DNA from: Sphingobacterium sp. SGG-5
Lineage (GTDB): Bacteria; Bacteroidota; Bacteroidia; Sphingobacteriales; Sphingobacteriaceae
Direction of reading: 5' to 3'
Assembly (NCBI RefSeq): GCF_011043525.1
Contig: NZ_JAAKGO010000010.1
Coordinates: forward strand, 82,095 to 146,094
DNA length: 64,000 nt
Part shown: in pieces, positions 9,812-18,084 of the stretch
How positions within the stretch are numbered: position 1 is the first letter of the stretch
Layout: each line of letters opens with the position of its first letter
Made by a program: the position numbers and the translations under genes
Notes under the pieces: model-generated
What the model was told of the DNA's origin: nothing
The model's input: only the letters and a program-made list of their open reading frames with translations
Database searches by the model: none

Positions 9812-9870
9812 CAGTGACAGCAGTATGTTAAGTTAAAATAAAGTCAATCATACATAAGAGTAAATTAGAC

Positions 9871-10893
9871 ATGAAAGAATTATTTAAAAAATATCTCCCG
9901 ATATTGTGCATACTTTGCACTGTCGTGTCGTGTAAGGATATGCCAGAAAGCTTCTTGACCAATACAAGTGAATTGCCTATGGATGTCGAAGAAAAACCTG
10001 GAGCTTTGGAGTTTAATGTAACCGTTGATCCCAGTAGTCTGTTGAAAGTAGGTGAGAAGGTCACCTTTCAGTTCACCGGGAATGCCGAGGTCATTGCGTT
10101 TTATTCCGGTACTTTTGGCAACGCTTATGCGTATCGGGATCAGGATCGGTTTTATGACGTTGGTGCTAGCTTAAGTTTTCAATCGTCCAAGTCGCCCAGC
10201 TCCTCAAACACCCAACCCAATTGGGAACCCGCTGAATTATTCTATTCTACAGATTTCAATGGTGATAGAAGTAGCCCAAACGCTTATACTAATGTGAAGG
10301 CCGCGACATGGCTACCTCTTACAGACCGCTTCGAATTACCAAGAGGTACGCCTCAGGGCCTTGCAGCCTATGTCAATTCGGGTATGGAAGATATATCTGA
10401 CATTTTTGAAGGCGGTGGACCTGTTTATTTGGCTTGGCACTGCACCACTCAGGCAGCATCCAATCGGGTACAATTTAATGTGATCGAATCAAGCATTCAA
10501 GGGATTGTGACCGACAATCCCACGTTGTCTACCGAACTGTATAATCAAAGTCAACTTAATTTTCAATGGGTGTTAAATCCGGCAGCAGCGAATCAGGGAT
10601 CGCGTCTACCCGATGAGTATACGTCTGCTACAGTACTACAATGGGACGGTGTGTATAATAATCTTTCGGGGCCATTTAAAGAAGGATATGCTATTAGTGA
10701 ACCGCTTGAGTTGCCTCAATTTAATGCCGGCCGGGACACACCGATGTCCATCGTCGGACGATGGAATAACAAAACGATGAAGCATACCTTTACCTACGAC
10801 AAGGCTGGTGAATATGAAGTCGCCTTTATTGCTTCCCACCTCGGCTCGGAACAGGAGATTATCAAGACAATAACCATCAATATTGAAGAATAA
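9871..10893 (+). CDS. DUF5017-type surface lipoprotein (first copy)
   Basis: A 340-residue lipoprotein with the lipobox TVVSC. The body is beta-rich: VGEKVTFQFTGNAEVIAFYSGTFGNAYAYRD near residue 50-90 and a PKD-like C-terminus (HTFTYDKAGEYEVAFIASH). It fits the Bacteroidota DUF5017 family, which is found beside SusC/SusD pairs. It shares the same architecture with the next gene: the GNxxVIxFYSGxxGxAY motif, a WLPLTDRF/WVDITDRF segment, a GxEDISDIF/GEKDISDIF segment, an ATVLQWDGV/AMILWDGV segment and the C-terminal PKD-like strand. A surface glycan- or ligand-binding role is inferred from position only. Confidence 0.85.
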   Translation: MKELFKKYLPILCILCTVVSCKDMPESFLTNTSELPMDVEEKPGALEFNVTVDPSSLLKVGEKVTFQFTGNAEVIAFYSGTFGNAYAYRDQDRFYDVGASLSFQSSKSPSSSNTQPNWEPAELFYSTDFNGDRSSPNAYTNVKAATWLPLTDRFELPRGTPQGLAAYVNSGMEDISDIFEGGGPVYLAWHCTTQAASNRVQFNVIESSIQGIVTDNPTLSTELYNQSQLNFQWVLNPAAANQGSRLPDEYTSATVLQWDGVYNNLSGPFKEGYAISEPLELPQFNAGRDTPMSIVGRWNNKTMKHTFTYDKAGEYEVAFIASHLGSEQEIIKTITINIEE

Positions 10894-10909
10894 GAATAAA
10901 AATAAAGCT

Positions 10910-11851
10910 ATGAAAGCAAATTATATATTAGTTTCCCTGTTTATCAGTTGTACCTGGTTTTCTTGTGAGAAAACAACAGTGCCTAAGGCTCCCGAATTTG
11001 ATGCAAAGGTTCCTTCCTCTATTTATAAAGTTGGGGATAGTATCATTTTTAATCTGGAGGGAAACCCCGACGTCATTACCTTCTATTCGGGAGAAAACGG
11101 TGCAGCTTACTCATTTAAAGGCCAAGAAAGGGTGTATGCAGCAACAACAGGACTCTCGTTTTATAGCGCGATGTACGCGGGAGATAATCCGGAATGTGCA
11201 GCGTTGAAATATTCTACTGACTATACCGGTGTATATACACCGGAAGCGATACGTCAAGCGACTTGGGTGGATATTACGGATCGGTTTCATATTCCTCCCA
11301 TTAATGGTACGGCGGCTGTGTTGGAGCCATCAGGTGAAAAGGATATATCCGATATATTTCCAGATGAAACGACACCGGTTTATTTTGCTTGGTTCTTTAC
11401 AACGAACGAGAATTCTGGTCGTACACGTTTCCAGATTAGAGATTTTGAGGTAAAAGGCATAGTCACGGACGATCCAGACGTGTCGGGCGTTACCTATGAT
11501 TTTCTTTCTTGTGGATTTCAAATGATTAAAGGTGAGGGTTTCGAAATCCAGGATCATGAAACCACGACTCCCCGGGTCACCGAAGCAATGATCCTATGGG
11601 ATGGCGTATTTGCAAATACTTCGTTTAAGGAGGGATGGGCTGTTTCCCTTCCGATTTATCCCACAACTGAAGTCAATCTTGGCAGAGATTATGGTGTTGG
11701 TATTAAATCAGCCTTGGATGCAAGACTTTTAAGTCATGGCTATGTCTATCGGAAACCAGGAAATTATAGGGTTACATTTGTCGCAGCCGATGCCAATGCA
11801 TACGGGAAAAGTGAAGTAGTCAAACATATCGATATTACAGTTATACCATAA
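10910..11851 (+). CDS. DUF5017-type surface lipoprotein (second copy)
   Basis: A 313-residue lipoprotein, lipobox TWFSC, paralogous to the preceding gene and probably from tandem duplication. ATG 10910 gives a clean signal peptide; an upstream TTG at 10883 would overlap the previous stop and add a polar lysine/asparagine stretch, so it was not used. Shared landmarks: GNPDVITFYSGENGAAYSF, WVDITDRFHIPP, GEKDISDIFPDETTPVYFAW, and RKPGNYRVTFVAADANAYG at the C-terminus, which looks PKD-like. Start is 16 nt after the stop of the first copy. Divergence is considerable, so the two may bind different parts of a ligand. Confidence 0.85.
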   Translation: MKANYILVSLFISCTWFSCEKTTVPKAPEFDAKVPSSIYKVGDSIIFNLEGNPDVITFYSGENGAAYSFKGQERVYAATTGLSFYSAMYAGDNPECAALKYSTDYTGVYTPEAIRQATWVDITDRFHIPPINGTAAVLEPSGEKDISDIFPDETTPVYFAWFFTTNENSGRTRFQIRDFEVKGIVTDDPDVSGVTYDFLSCGFQMIKGEGFEIQDHETTTPRVTEAMILWDGVFANTSFKEGWAVSLPIYPTTEVNLGRDYGVGIKSALDARLLSHGYVYRKPGNYRVTFVAADANAYGKSEVVKHIDITVIP

Positions 11852-11862
11852 AGAGAATATAT

Positions 11863-12777
11863 ATGAAACACAATAGTTTTATTTTAAGCTGCCTCTGTTT
11901 GTTTCTCTGTGTCGGAGGGGCCTGTACTAAGACACAACAGCCTAAAGGCGAATCAGATACTTCAATGGAAGAGGCGACCACAATTCGGTTAGCAACTTAC
12001 AATATCCGATCAAATTTCGGATCAGACACGCAGGATTGGGACACCCGGTTAGCATCCTTGGATGCGTTATTCCAAAAGTATAATTTTGACATTATCGGTG
12101 TTCAAGAGCCTTACCAGCGCCAAATCGATGATTTGATGGAATTATATGGAGATACCTATGACTATTATGTGGTCAATACCGGCAATGTCGTCGGGGGCGG
12201 TGTGTCACATAGTAATCCTGTCTTTTGGCGAAAATCCCGTTTCACGTTACAGGATAAAGGTGTTTTTTGGTTTTCTACGACACCTGAAGTGGAGGGTTCC
12301 GTCAGTTGGGATGCCTCTCAGGCACGAAACTGTGTTTGGGTAAAGTTATATGACAACGAATATAAACTTTCCCTCTTCGTCTTCAATGTACACTTTGATC
12401 ATGAAAGTACAGTAGCCAGGAATAATAGTGCCGGTCTATTAGTCGATAAAGTGAAAGCGATAGCTGGCGCACATTTAACCCTTTGTACAGGCGATTTTAA
12501 TACAAACCAGAATACAACTGCATTTGCTACCTTAACGACAAGTGATGTGCTAATAGATACACATCCGATTGCAGAAAAAATGGTAAATGATGACTATAAG
12601 ACGAATCATGGGTATACCGTCATCCCACCTGAGGAGGGTAGTTTACGCATTGATCATGTATTGATTTCCAAGTTATTTCCAAAAAAGGTTAAGCTATGGC
12701 AGTGCGTTATTGATAACTTTAATGGAAATTGGGCCTCAGACCACTATCCTGTTTTCATTGATCTTGATCTGAACTAA
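11863..12777 (+). CDS. Endonuclease/exonuclease/phosphatase-fold lipoprotein
   Basis: A 304-residue exported member of the EEP superfamily (DNase I, inositol-phosphate phosphatases, sphingomyelinases). The lipobox is VGGAC. Catalytic motifs visible in order: TYNIRSNFG, GVQEP (metal-binding Glu), NVHFDHES, TGDFN (Asp and Asn), RIDHV and SDHYPV (general base Asp-His). All key residues are present, so it should be active on a phosphodiester or phosphomonoester at the cell surface or in the periplasm. It starts 12 nt after the second DUF5017 gene and is followed by another phosphoesterase. Nuclease or sugar/lipid phosphatase activity cannot be separated by sequence alone. Confidence 0.9.
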   Translation: MKHNSFILSCLCLFLCVGGACTKTQQPKGESDTSMEEATTIRLATYNIRSNFGSDTQDWDTRLASLDALFQKYNFDIIGVQEPYQRQIDDLMELYGDTYDYYVVNTGNVVGGGVSHSNPVFWRKSRFTLQDKGVFWFSTTPEVEGSVSWDASQARNCVWVKLYDNEYKLSLFVFNVHFDHESTVARNNSAGLLVDKVKAIAGAHLTLCTGDFNTNQNTTAFATLTTSDVLIDTHPIAEKMVNDDYKTNHGYTVIPPEEGSLRIDHVLISKLFPKKVKLWQCVIDNFNGNWASDHYPVFIDLDLN

Positions 12778-12805
12778 TATCCATCCTGAGCAAAATATAT
12801 AGACT

Positions 12806-13801
12806 ATGAATAGAAGATTTTTTATCAGAAATACCTCATTGATCGCCGCTGCTGCAGCGACCTTAGATGTACCTGTGTTAGGTGCCAAGACCGAGGTTGA
12901 ACAATTTAATACCTCGGCCAATATACGATTTGGAATCTGTACTGATTTGCATTATGACATCATGCCGGACGGACTGGATCGGATTAAAGCATTTGTATCT
13001 ACCATGAATGCTGAAAAAGCTGACTTCATTATCCAAATGGGGGATTTTTGCAAGTGTTATGACTACAATCGTCCCTTACTTGATGAATGGAACAAATTTA
13101 ATGGGCCACGTTACCACGTTATAGGCAATCACGATATGGATGGTGGATTTACCGAGGAGCAGGTTGTGGAGTTCTGGAAGTCAGACGGCAGGTATTATTC
13201 GTTCGATGTCAAGGGTTATCATTTTATTATCCTCGATGGCAATGAAGGTAAGCGTACGGATTGTCGGAGATACCCGTCTACCTTATCGAATACACAGTTA
13301 GCTTGGTTGGAGAAAGATTTGGATCAGACTTCATTACCAGTCATTGTCTTTATACATCAGGGACTGGACAGCGATTCTGGTGTACAGAACGCGACCAAAG
13401 TCCGGTATATATTACAAGAAGCTAATATAAAATATGGGCGGCAGAAAGTACATGTTGTTTTTTCCGGTCACCATCATAAGGATTATCATAATGTCATCAA
13501 TGGAATCCATTATATTCAGATCAACAGTATGTCGAATCATTTTCTAGGGAAGAATTATAAGGCAGCATCTTATCCGCCGGATATCCTCACCAAATATCCG
13601 AAACTATGGGAGGTAACTCCATATCGTGATCCGTTATGGGCTAAGATTGATATTGCGCCAGACGGCACATTTACACTGATTGGTCAAAAATCTACGTTTA
13701 TTGGCCCTTCTCCAAAGGAGCGAGGCGTATCGCGATTTAAAGATATTTATCCTGCTGTTCCCTATGTCTCTGATCGAAAGTTTAATTTATTATTCACCTA
13801 A
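12806..13801 (+). CDS. Calcineurin-like metallophosphoesterase, exported
   Basis: A 331-residue phosphoesterase with an export signal containing an NRRFFIR twin-arginine motif and an alanine-rich core. The dimetal site is complete: DLHYD, MGDF, VIGNHDMDGG, FIHQG and SGHHHKDYHN. This is the purple-acid-phosphatase/PhoD-like calcineurin superfamily; a periplasmic phosphomonoesterase or phosphodiesterase role is likely. It lies 28 nt after the EEP-fold gene and 9 nt before the propeller gene, clearly inside the SusCD operon, so two unrelated phosphoesterases are made together with the receptor. Confidence 0.9.
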   Translation: MNRRFFIRNTSLIAAAAATLDVPVLGAKTEVEQFNTSANIRFGICTDLHYDIMPDGLDRIKAFVSTMNAEKADFIIQMGDFCKCYDYNRPLLDEWNKFNGPRYHVIGNHDMDGGFTEEQVVEFWKSDGRYYSFDVKGYHFIILDGNEGKRTDCRRYPSTLSNTQLAWLEKDLDQTSLPVIVFIHQGLDSDSGVQNATKVRYILQEANIKYGRQKVHVVFSGHHHKDYHNVINGIHYIQINSMSNHFLGKNYKAASYPPDILTKYPKLWEVTPYRDPLWAKIDIAPDGTFTLIGQKSTFIGPSPKERGVSRFKDIYPAVPYVSDRKFNLLFT

Positions 13802-13810
13802 CGACTTATT

Positions 13811-15073
13811 ATGATGAATTCTTTGTGTATCAGTACTGTTTTATTGCTATGTATCGGCTTCCATATAAATTGCCGGGCCGCACATTCGGTGAAATCTGAT
13901 TCGATCAATATCAACGGCGTATCCGGTTCCGTGGTGGCATACAGCCCAGCATCGACGGGGATTTATTTAGGATCTCCTAGTTTGGCTATTTTGCCGAATG
14001 GAGACTATGTGGCATCGCATGATACATTTGGACCAGAAAGCTCCGAATGGGTTCAGGCCGTATCCCGGATTTATCGATCTACTGACAAAGGAGCCAACTG
14101 GACACAAATTGCTGAAATCAGTGGTGCTTTTTGGAGTAAGCTGTTTGTACATCACGGAACATTATATTTTTTAGGCCCGGATCGGCACCACGGAACATTA
14201 CTTATCCGCAAATCCTTAAATGGTGGAGAAACCTGGACAAGACCAACCAATAAACAAAACGGGCTATTGCTGGATGGTTTATATCACTGCGCACCAATGC
14301 CTGTTATCGAACATAATGGACGGCTGTGGCGTGCGATGGAAACCGCCCATGGTCCTATCTTACAATGGGGTAAGCGCTATGGCGCTATGATGATGTCTGT
14401 GCCGGTGGATGCGGACTTGCTGAAAGCTAAAAGTTGGACATGTAGCAATTCCCTATTGTATGATTCGACCTACTTGAACGGTCATTTCAATGGTTGGTTG
14501 GAAGGGAATGCAGTTGTGGGTCCGCATGGAAATATAGTGAATGTGTTGCGGGTAGATGATCGTACGACATTTGAAGAAAAGGCTGCCATCGTATCCGTAA
14601 GTGAGGATGGTAAGACAGCCACATTTGATGATGATATTGGGTTTATACCTTTTCCCGGGGGGAGCAAAAAATTTGTTATCCGTTATGATAGTGCGACCAA
14701 ATTGTATTGGACGCTGACCAATTATATCCCCGATTCGCTGAAACAACAACTTTACCAGCAGTCTCCAAAGTTGCGCTCATCGCGAGTGCGTAATACATTG
14801 GCCCTCTGCAGTTCCTCTGATCTCATCGATTGGACAGTAAACAAAATCGCCCTGCAGGATACCAGTGTCGCTAAACACGGCTTTCAATACGTAGACTGGC
14901 AATTTGAGGGAGACGATATCATTTTCTTATCCCGCACAGCATATAAGGACGACATGGGCGGGGCGAATAACTGCCATGATTCGAATTTTATTACTTTTCA
15001 TCGGATATTGAAATTCCGTGCGTTCAAGGATAGCGACGCATTACACGCAGGAAATAGAGCCAACCAAAAATGA
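13811..15073 (+). CDS. Asp-box beta-propeller protein, sialidase superfamily
   Basis: A 420-residue secreted protein with an N-terminal hydrophobic signal. Two Asp-box motifs are visible: S90-T-D-K-G-A-N-W97 and S135-L-N-G-G-E-T-W142, marking a sialidase-type propeller. Other strands carry GPHGNIVNVLRVDD and KKFVIRYDSATKLYWTLTNY. The canonical sialidase FRIP motif and arginine triad are not evident, so a true sialidase is doubtful; it may be another exo-acting hydrolase or a binding protein. It is the last gene of the SusCD operon, 9 nt after the phosphoesterase. Confidence 0.75.
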   Translation: MMNSLCISTVLLLCIGFHINCRAAHSVKSDSININGVSGSVVAYSPASTGIYLGSPSLAILPNGDYVASHDTFGPESSEWVQAVSRIYRSTDKGANWTQIAEISGAFWSKLFVHHGTLYFLGPDRHHGTLLIRKSLNGGETWTRPTNKQNGLLLDGLYHCAPMPVIEHNGRLWRAMETAHGPILQWGKRYGAMMMSVPVDADLLKAKSWTCSNSLLYDSTYLNGHFNGWLEGNAVVGPHGNIVNVLRVDDRTTFEEKAAIVSVSEDGKTATFDDDIGFIPFPGGSKKFVIRYDSATKLYWTLTNYIPDSLKQQLYQQSPKLRSSRVRNTLALCSSSDLIDWTVNKIALQDTSVAKHGFQYVDWQFEGDDIIFLSRTAYKDDMGGANNCHDSNFITFHRILKFRAFKDSDALHAGNRANQK

Positions 15074-15138
15074 GTTTATAAAACACAGCCTGCATGAATG
15101 CAGGAAACATCGCTTATTGTTACCAACGGATATAAAAG

Positions 15139-15171
15139 TTTGCAAAATAACCGGCCATATTGTTATTTTTG
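15139..15171 (+). promoter_or_regulatory. Promoter of the XRE-cupin regulator
   Basis: TTTG at 15139-15142, 21 nt, then TATTTTTG at 15164-15171. It implies transcription from about 15175 and a leader of roughly 20 nt to the TTG start at 15196. This supports the view that the regulator can be expressed separately from the SusCD operon. Confidence 0.6.
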
Positions 15172-15195
15172 TCAATCACTTTTATAACATCCGAT

Positions 15196-15777
15196 TTGGA
15201 AAAGAAATTCGCATATAACGAGATCGGAAATATTATCCGCAAGCATAGGAAAGGGAAGAAGTTAAGGCTAACAAGCCTTGCTGAGACATCAGGGGTCAGT
15301 ATCGCCATGTTATCTAAAATAGAGAACGGTCGAATGCTGCCTACAATACCTACGCTATTTGCTGTCATCGGTGCGCTTGGTATTGCACCTGACACCTTCT
15401 TTAGCGAGCTTGGGAGACACAATACATTTCCAGGGTATGTTTTTATCCCTAAGACGGAATATGCCTCTTTTGTTAAAGAGGAAAATGCAAAAGGTTTTCA
15501 TTATTTTTCCATTCTGGAACACCATATTGAAGGAACATCATTGCAAATCTCTCTTCTCCATCTTGACCCCGGTGCCAAGCGGAAAGTGGTAACGACACAT
15601 GCATACGAATATATTTATCTGATATCGGGCACTATTGAATATGCACTCGGAGATCAAACATTTCACATGCGTGAAGGCGATTCATTGTTCTTTGACGGCA
15701 ACATTCCGCATGTTCCCCTGAATAAATCGGACAAAATCGCTACATTACTTGTCTTCTATCTTTTTAACGAGGCTTAA
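15196..15777 (+). CDS. XRE-family transcriptional regulator with C-terminal cupin domain
   Basis: A 193-residue regulator: helix-turn-helix at about 7-65 (LTSLAETSGVSIAMLSKIENG) and a cupin at about 105-190 with the metal/ligand motif HAYEYIYLISGTIEYALGD and GDSLFFDGNIPHVPLN. No ATG precedes the domain; TTG 15196 (MEKKFAYNEIG) fits both family length and the promoter upstream, while the TTG codons at 15160 and 15169 lie before or inside the promoter. Regulators of this type bind a small molecule in the cupin and control adjacent uptake or catabolic genes. Placed right after the SusCD/phosphoesterase operon, it is the best candidate regulator of that locus. Confidence 0.85.
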   Translation: MEKKFAYNEIGNIIRKHRKGKKLRLTSLAETSGVSIAMLSKIENGRMLPTIPTLFAVIGALGIAPDTFFSELGRHNTFPGYVFIPKTEYASFVKEENAKGFHYFSILEHHIEGTSLQISLLHLDPGAKRKVVTTHAYEYIYLISGTIEYALGDQTFHMREGDSLFFDGNIPHVPLNKSDKIATLLVFYLFNEA

Positions 15778-15786
15778 GAGGCGTGG

Positions 15787-16617
15787 TTAAGAGACTTCTC
15801 TCTCCGCTGCCCTATCATAATCCTCCCGCAAGACAACAGCAGGAGTATCCACACCAAGCTGCACCACATCAAAAAGCTCGGTTTCGACAAGACGTGTTGC
15901 CACCGATAGTTTTATCTCTTGGCAATGGGGTGAAAAAGTAGCTAAGACTTTTTCCACGGTATTGTTTTCACCGGAAAGATGTCCCAAAATAAGATGCTTC
16001 AGCCGATCGGTCTTGTTTTCTAGAAAAAGCGCTAACGCTGTGCTATTCGAAATATGCCCCCAACCACTGCGGATACGGTTTTTCAAATAAAAGGAATACC
16101 GTCCTCTTTCGAGCATCTCCTCATCGTAGTTACTCTCCAGCAAAAGCACATCCGTATGTTGGACGACATGCTTCACATTCGCACACCCCCTACCCAGATC
16201 GGTCAATATGCCGATATTTGTCTGTCCGTCGGTGACGACGAAGCTACAGGGTTCCCGGGCATCGTGATATTTCGGAATACCAAGCACCTTCAATGCGCCC
16301 ACTGCAATTTTGGCATCAGCTGGAATAAAACGTACAAGATGATCGGGTAGACGCAGTCGAGATCCATTGAAGGTGCCTTCGGTAAGATACACAGGAATCT
16401 GGTAACGTTTGCAAAAGACGGAAAGACCTTTGATATGGTCGGTATGTTCGTGGGTGATGAAAATGGCGCTAATGGCCCGCGGTTGTATGCCCAGATTGGC
16501 CATACGAAGTTCCACATGTTTGGTATTGATCCCTACATCGATCAATACCGCATCACTACCTTTGGCGATATAATAGCAGTTTCCGTTACTTCCAGAAGCT
16601 AGTGCACAATACTTCAT
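15787..16617 (-). CDS. Metallo-beta-lactamase-fold hydrolase, YycJ/WalJ-like
   Basis: A 276-residue cytoplasmic hydrolase. The metal site motif THEHTDH is at about 54-60, preceded by the family start CALASGSNGNCYYI and VLIDVGI, and followed by LTDLGRG and LLLESNYD. It resembles the YycJ/WalJ exonuclease-like group of the MBL fold, common as a single gene in Bacteroidota. It is 31 nt downstream of sdaA on the same strand. The exact substrate is not known; a nucleic-acid role is inferred from the family. Confidence 0.88.
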   Translation of the reverse strand: MKYCALASGSNGNCYYIAKGSDAVLIDVGINTKHVELRMANLGIQPRAISAIFITHEHTDHIKGLSVFCKRYQIPVYLTEGTFNGSRLRLPDHLVRFIPADAKIAVGALKVLGIPKYHDAREPCSFVVTDGQTNIGILTDLGRGCANVKHVVQHTDVLLLESNYDEEMLERGRYSFYLKNRIRSGWGHISNSTALALFLENKTDRLKHLILGHLSGENNTVEKVLATFSPHCQEIKLSVATRLVETELFDVVQLGVDTPAVVLREDYDRAAEREVS

Positions 16618-16648
16618 CGGTTATATTTTAGTCTTGTCGATTTCATCA

Positions 16649-18076
16649 TTAACATTCGGGCAGGCTTAACGGGACTTTGACTGCCAGTCCACCATCGGCC
16701 GTTTCCTTATATTTCACGTTCATATCCTGTGCAGTTTCCCACATCGTGCTGACGACAGCGTCTAAGCTTACTTTTGCTTTATCCGGATTAGACTGCAGGG
16801 CAAGCTGCGCTGCGGTAATCGCTTTGACAGCACCCATGGTGTTCCGCTCAATACAGGGTATCTGTACGAGTCCGCCAATAGGATCGCACGTCAACCCGAG
16901 ATGGTGCTCCATCGCAATCTCTGCCGCCATCAAGACTTGCCGTTGTGAGCCTCCTAAGCATTCAGTCAGCGCACCGGCAGCCATAGCGGAGGAAACACCG
17001 ATCTCTGCCTGACAGCCACCCATGGCAGCCGATATAGTAGCTCCCTTCTTAAATATCGCTCCGATTTCGGAAGCAGTTGCTATAAATTGAATGATTTTGT
17101 CTTCCTGATAAGCATCGTGAAATGCAATATAATACTGGAGTACCGCCGGTATGACGCCTGCGGCACCGTTCGTAGGTGCGGTTACCACTCGGCCGAAGGA
17201 CGCATTTTCCTCGTTGACGGCCAATGCAAAACAGCTTACACAATCCAGAATATAGCCAAAATCTTTGCCTCCCTCCCGGATGGCGACGATCCAGGAATCA
17301 TAGTCCGAGTAAGGCCGCCCTTTTACCATCCGCTTATTCAACTTTGCCGCACGTCGCTCGACCTTGAGTCCTCCGGGCAGTAGCCCCTCCGTATGACATC
17401 CTTTATAGATGCACTCCTTAATCGTGGCGAATATTTTTAATATGCCTTCCTTGGTCTCTTGTTCAGGCCGCCACGACAATTCATTTTCGAGAACGAGTTC
17501 GGAAACCTTTAGCCCCGTACGCATACACCATTTCATCAGCTCTTCGGCCGTATCGATCGGAAAAGGCAGGTCTACTTCGGTCAGAACGGACTCCGTGTCA
17601 TTTTCCTGGACGACAAAACCGCCTCCGATGGAATAGTAGGTCTCGCTCATGGCGGTTCCATCGTCCAAAAACACCTGAAAAGTAACGGCATTGGGATGGA
17701 AAGACAGGCTCTGATCAAAGAGAAACAGGAGATGTTCGTTATAGCTGAAATCAACTTCCTGCCTTCCTGCTAGCAACAGTTTTCCGGCACTTTTTATAGA
17801 CTCCACTTTCGGCAGGACGTCCTCAACTGAAAACGTAACCGGATCGTCACCGCTAAGGCCAAGCAGTACGGCAATATCGGTACCATGCCCAACGCCAGTC
17901 TTGGCCAATGACCCGTACAGCAGAATATTGACCTGGTGTACTTTGGTGAGCACCTGCCTATCGTCAAGTGTCTGCACAAAGCGCTGTGCAGCCCGCCAAG
18001 GGCCTAAGGTATGCGAACTAGATGGTCCGATACCGATTTTGAACATATCAAATATAGAAATCCGCTCTTCTGCCAT
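16649..18076 (-). CDS. sdaA: L-serine ammonia-lyase (iron-sulfur), single-chain
   Basis: A 475-residue enzyme converting L-serine to pyruvate and ammonia using a [4Fe-4S] cluster. The N-terminal beta domain starts [20 protein letters not shown]; the C-terminal alpha domain has [33 protein letters not shown] and [16 protein letters not shown], which supply the cluster cysteines. Both domains are in one chain, as in E. coli SdaA. It starts 8 nt after the stop of the GH3 gene and is probably cotranscribed with it, which would tie amino-acid catabolism to cell-wall sugar release, though this link is inferred. Confidence 0.96.
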   Translation of the reverse strand: MAEERISIFDMFKIGIGPSSSHTLGPWRAAQRFVQTLDDRQVLTKVHQVNILLYGSLAKTGVGHGTDIAVLLGLSGDDPVTFSVEDVLPKVESIKSAGKLLLAGRQEVDFSYNEHLLFLFDQSLSFHPNAVTFQVFLDDGTAMSETYYSIGGGFVVQENDTESVLTEVDLPFPIDTAEELMKWCMRTGLKVSELVLENELSWRPEQETKEGILKIFATIKECIYKGCHTEGLLPGGLKVERRAAKLNKRMVKGRPYSDYDSWIVAIREGGKDFGYILDCVSCFALAVNEENASFGRVVTAPTNGAAGVIPAVLQYYIAFHDAYQEDKIIQFIATASEIGAIFKKGATISAAMGGCQAEIGVSSAMAAGALTECLGGSQRQVLMAAEIAMEHHLGLTCDPIGGLVQIPCIERNTMGAVKAITAAQLALQSNPDKAKVSLDAVVSTMWETAQDMNVKYKETADGGLAVKVPLSLPEC

Positions 18077-18084
18077 GATTATTT

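Noticed and set aside
10883..10909. TTG at 10883 as start of the second DUF5017 gene
   Set aside because: It overlaps the preceding stop and adds a polar N-terminus before a clear signal peptide that begins at ATG 10910.
15089..15104. Small hairpin CCTGCA/TGCAGG after the propeller gene
   Set aside because: A 6-bp stem with no T-run; too weak to be called a terminator.
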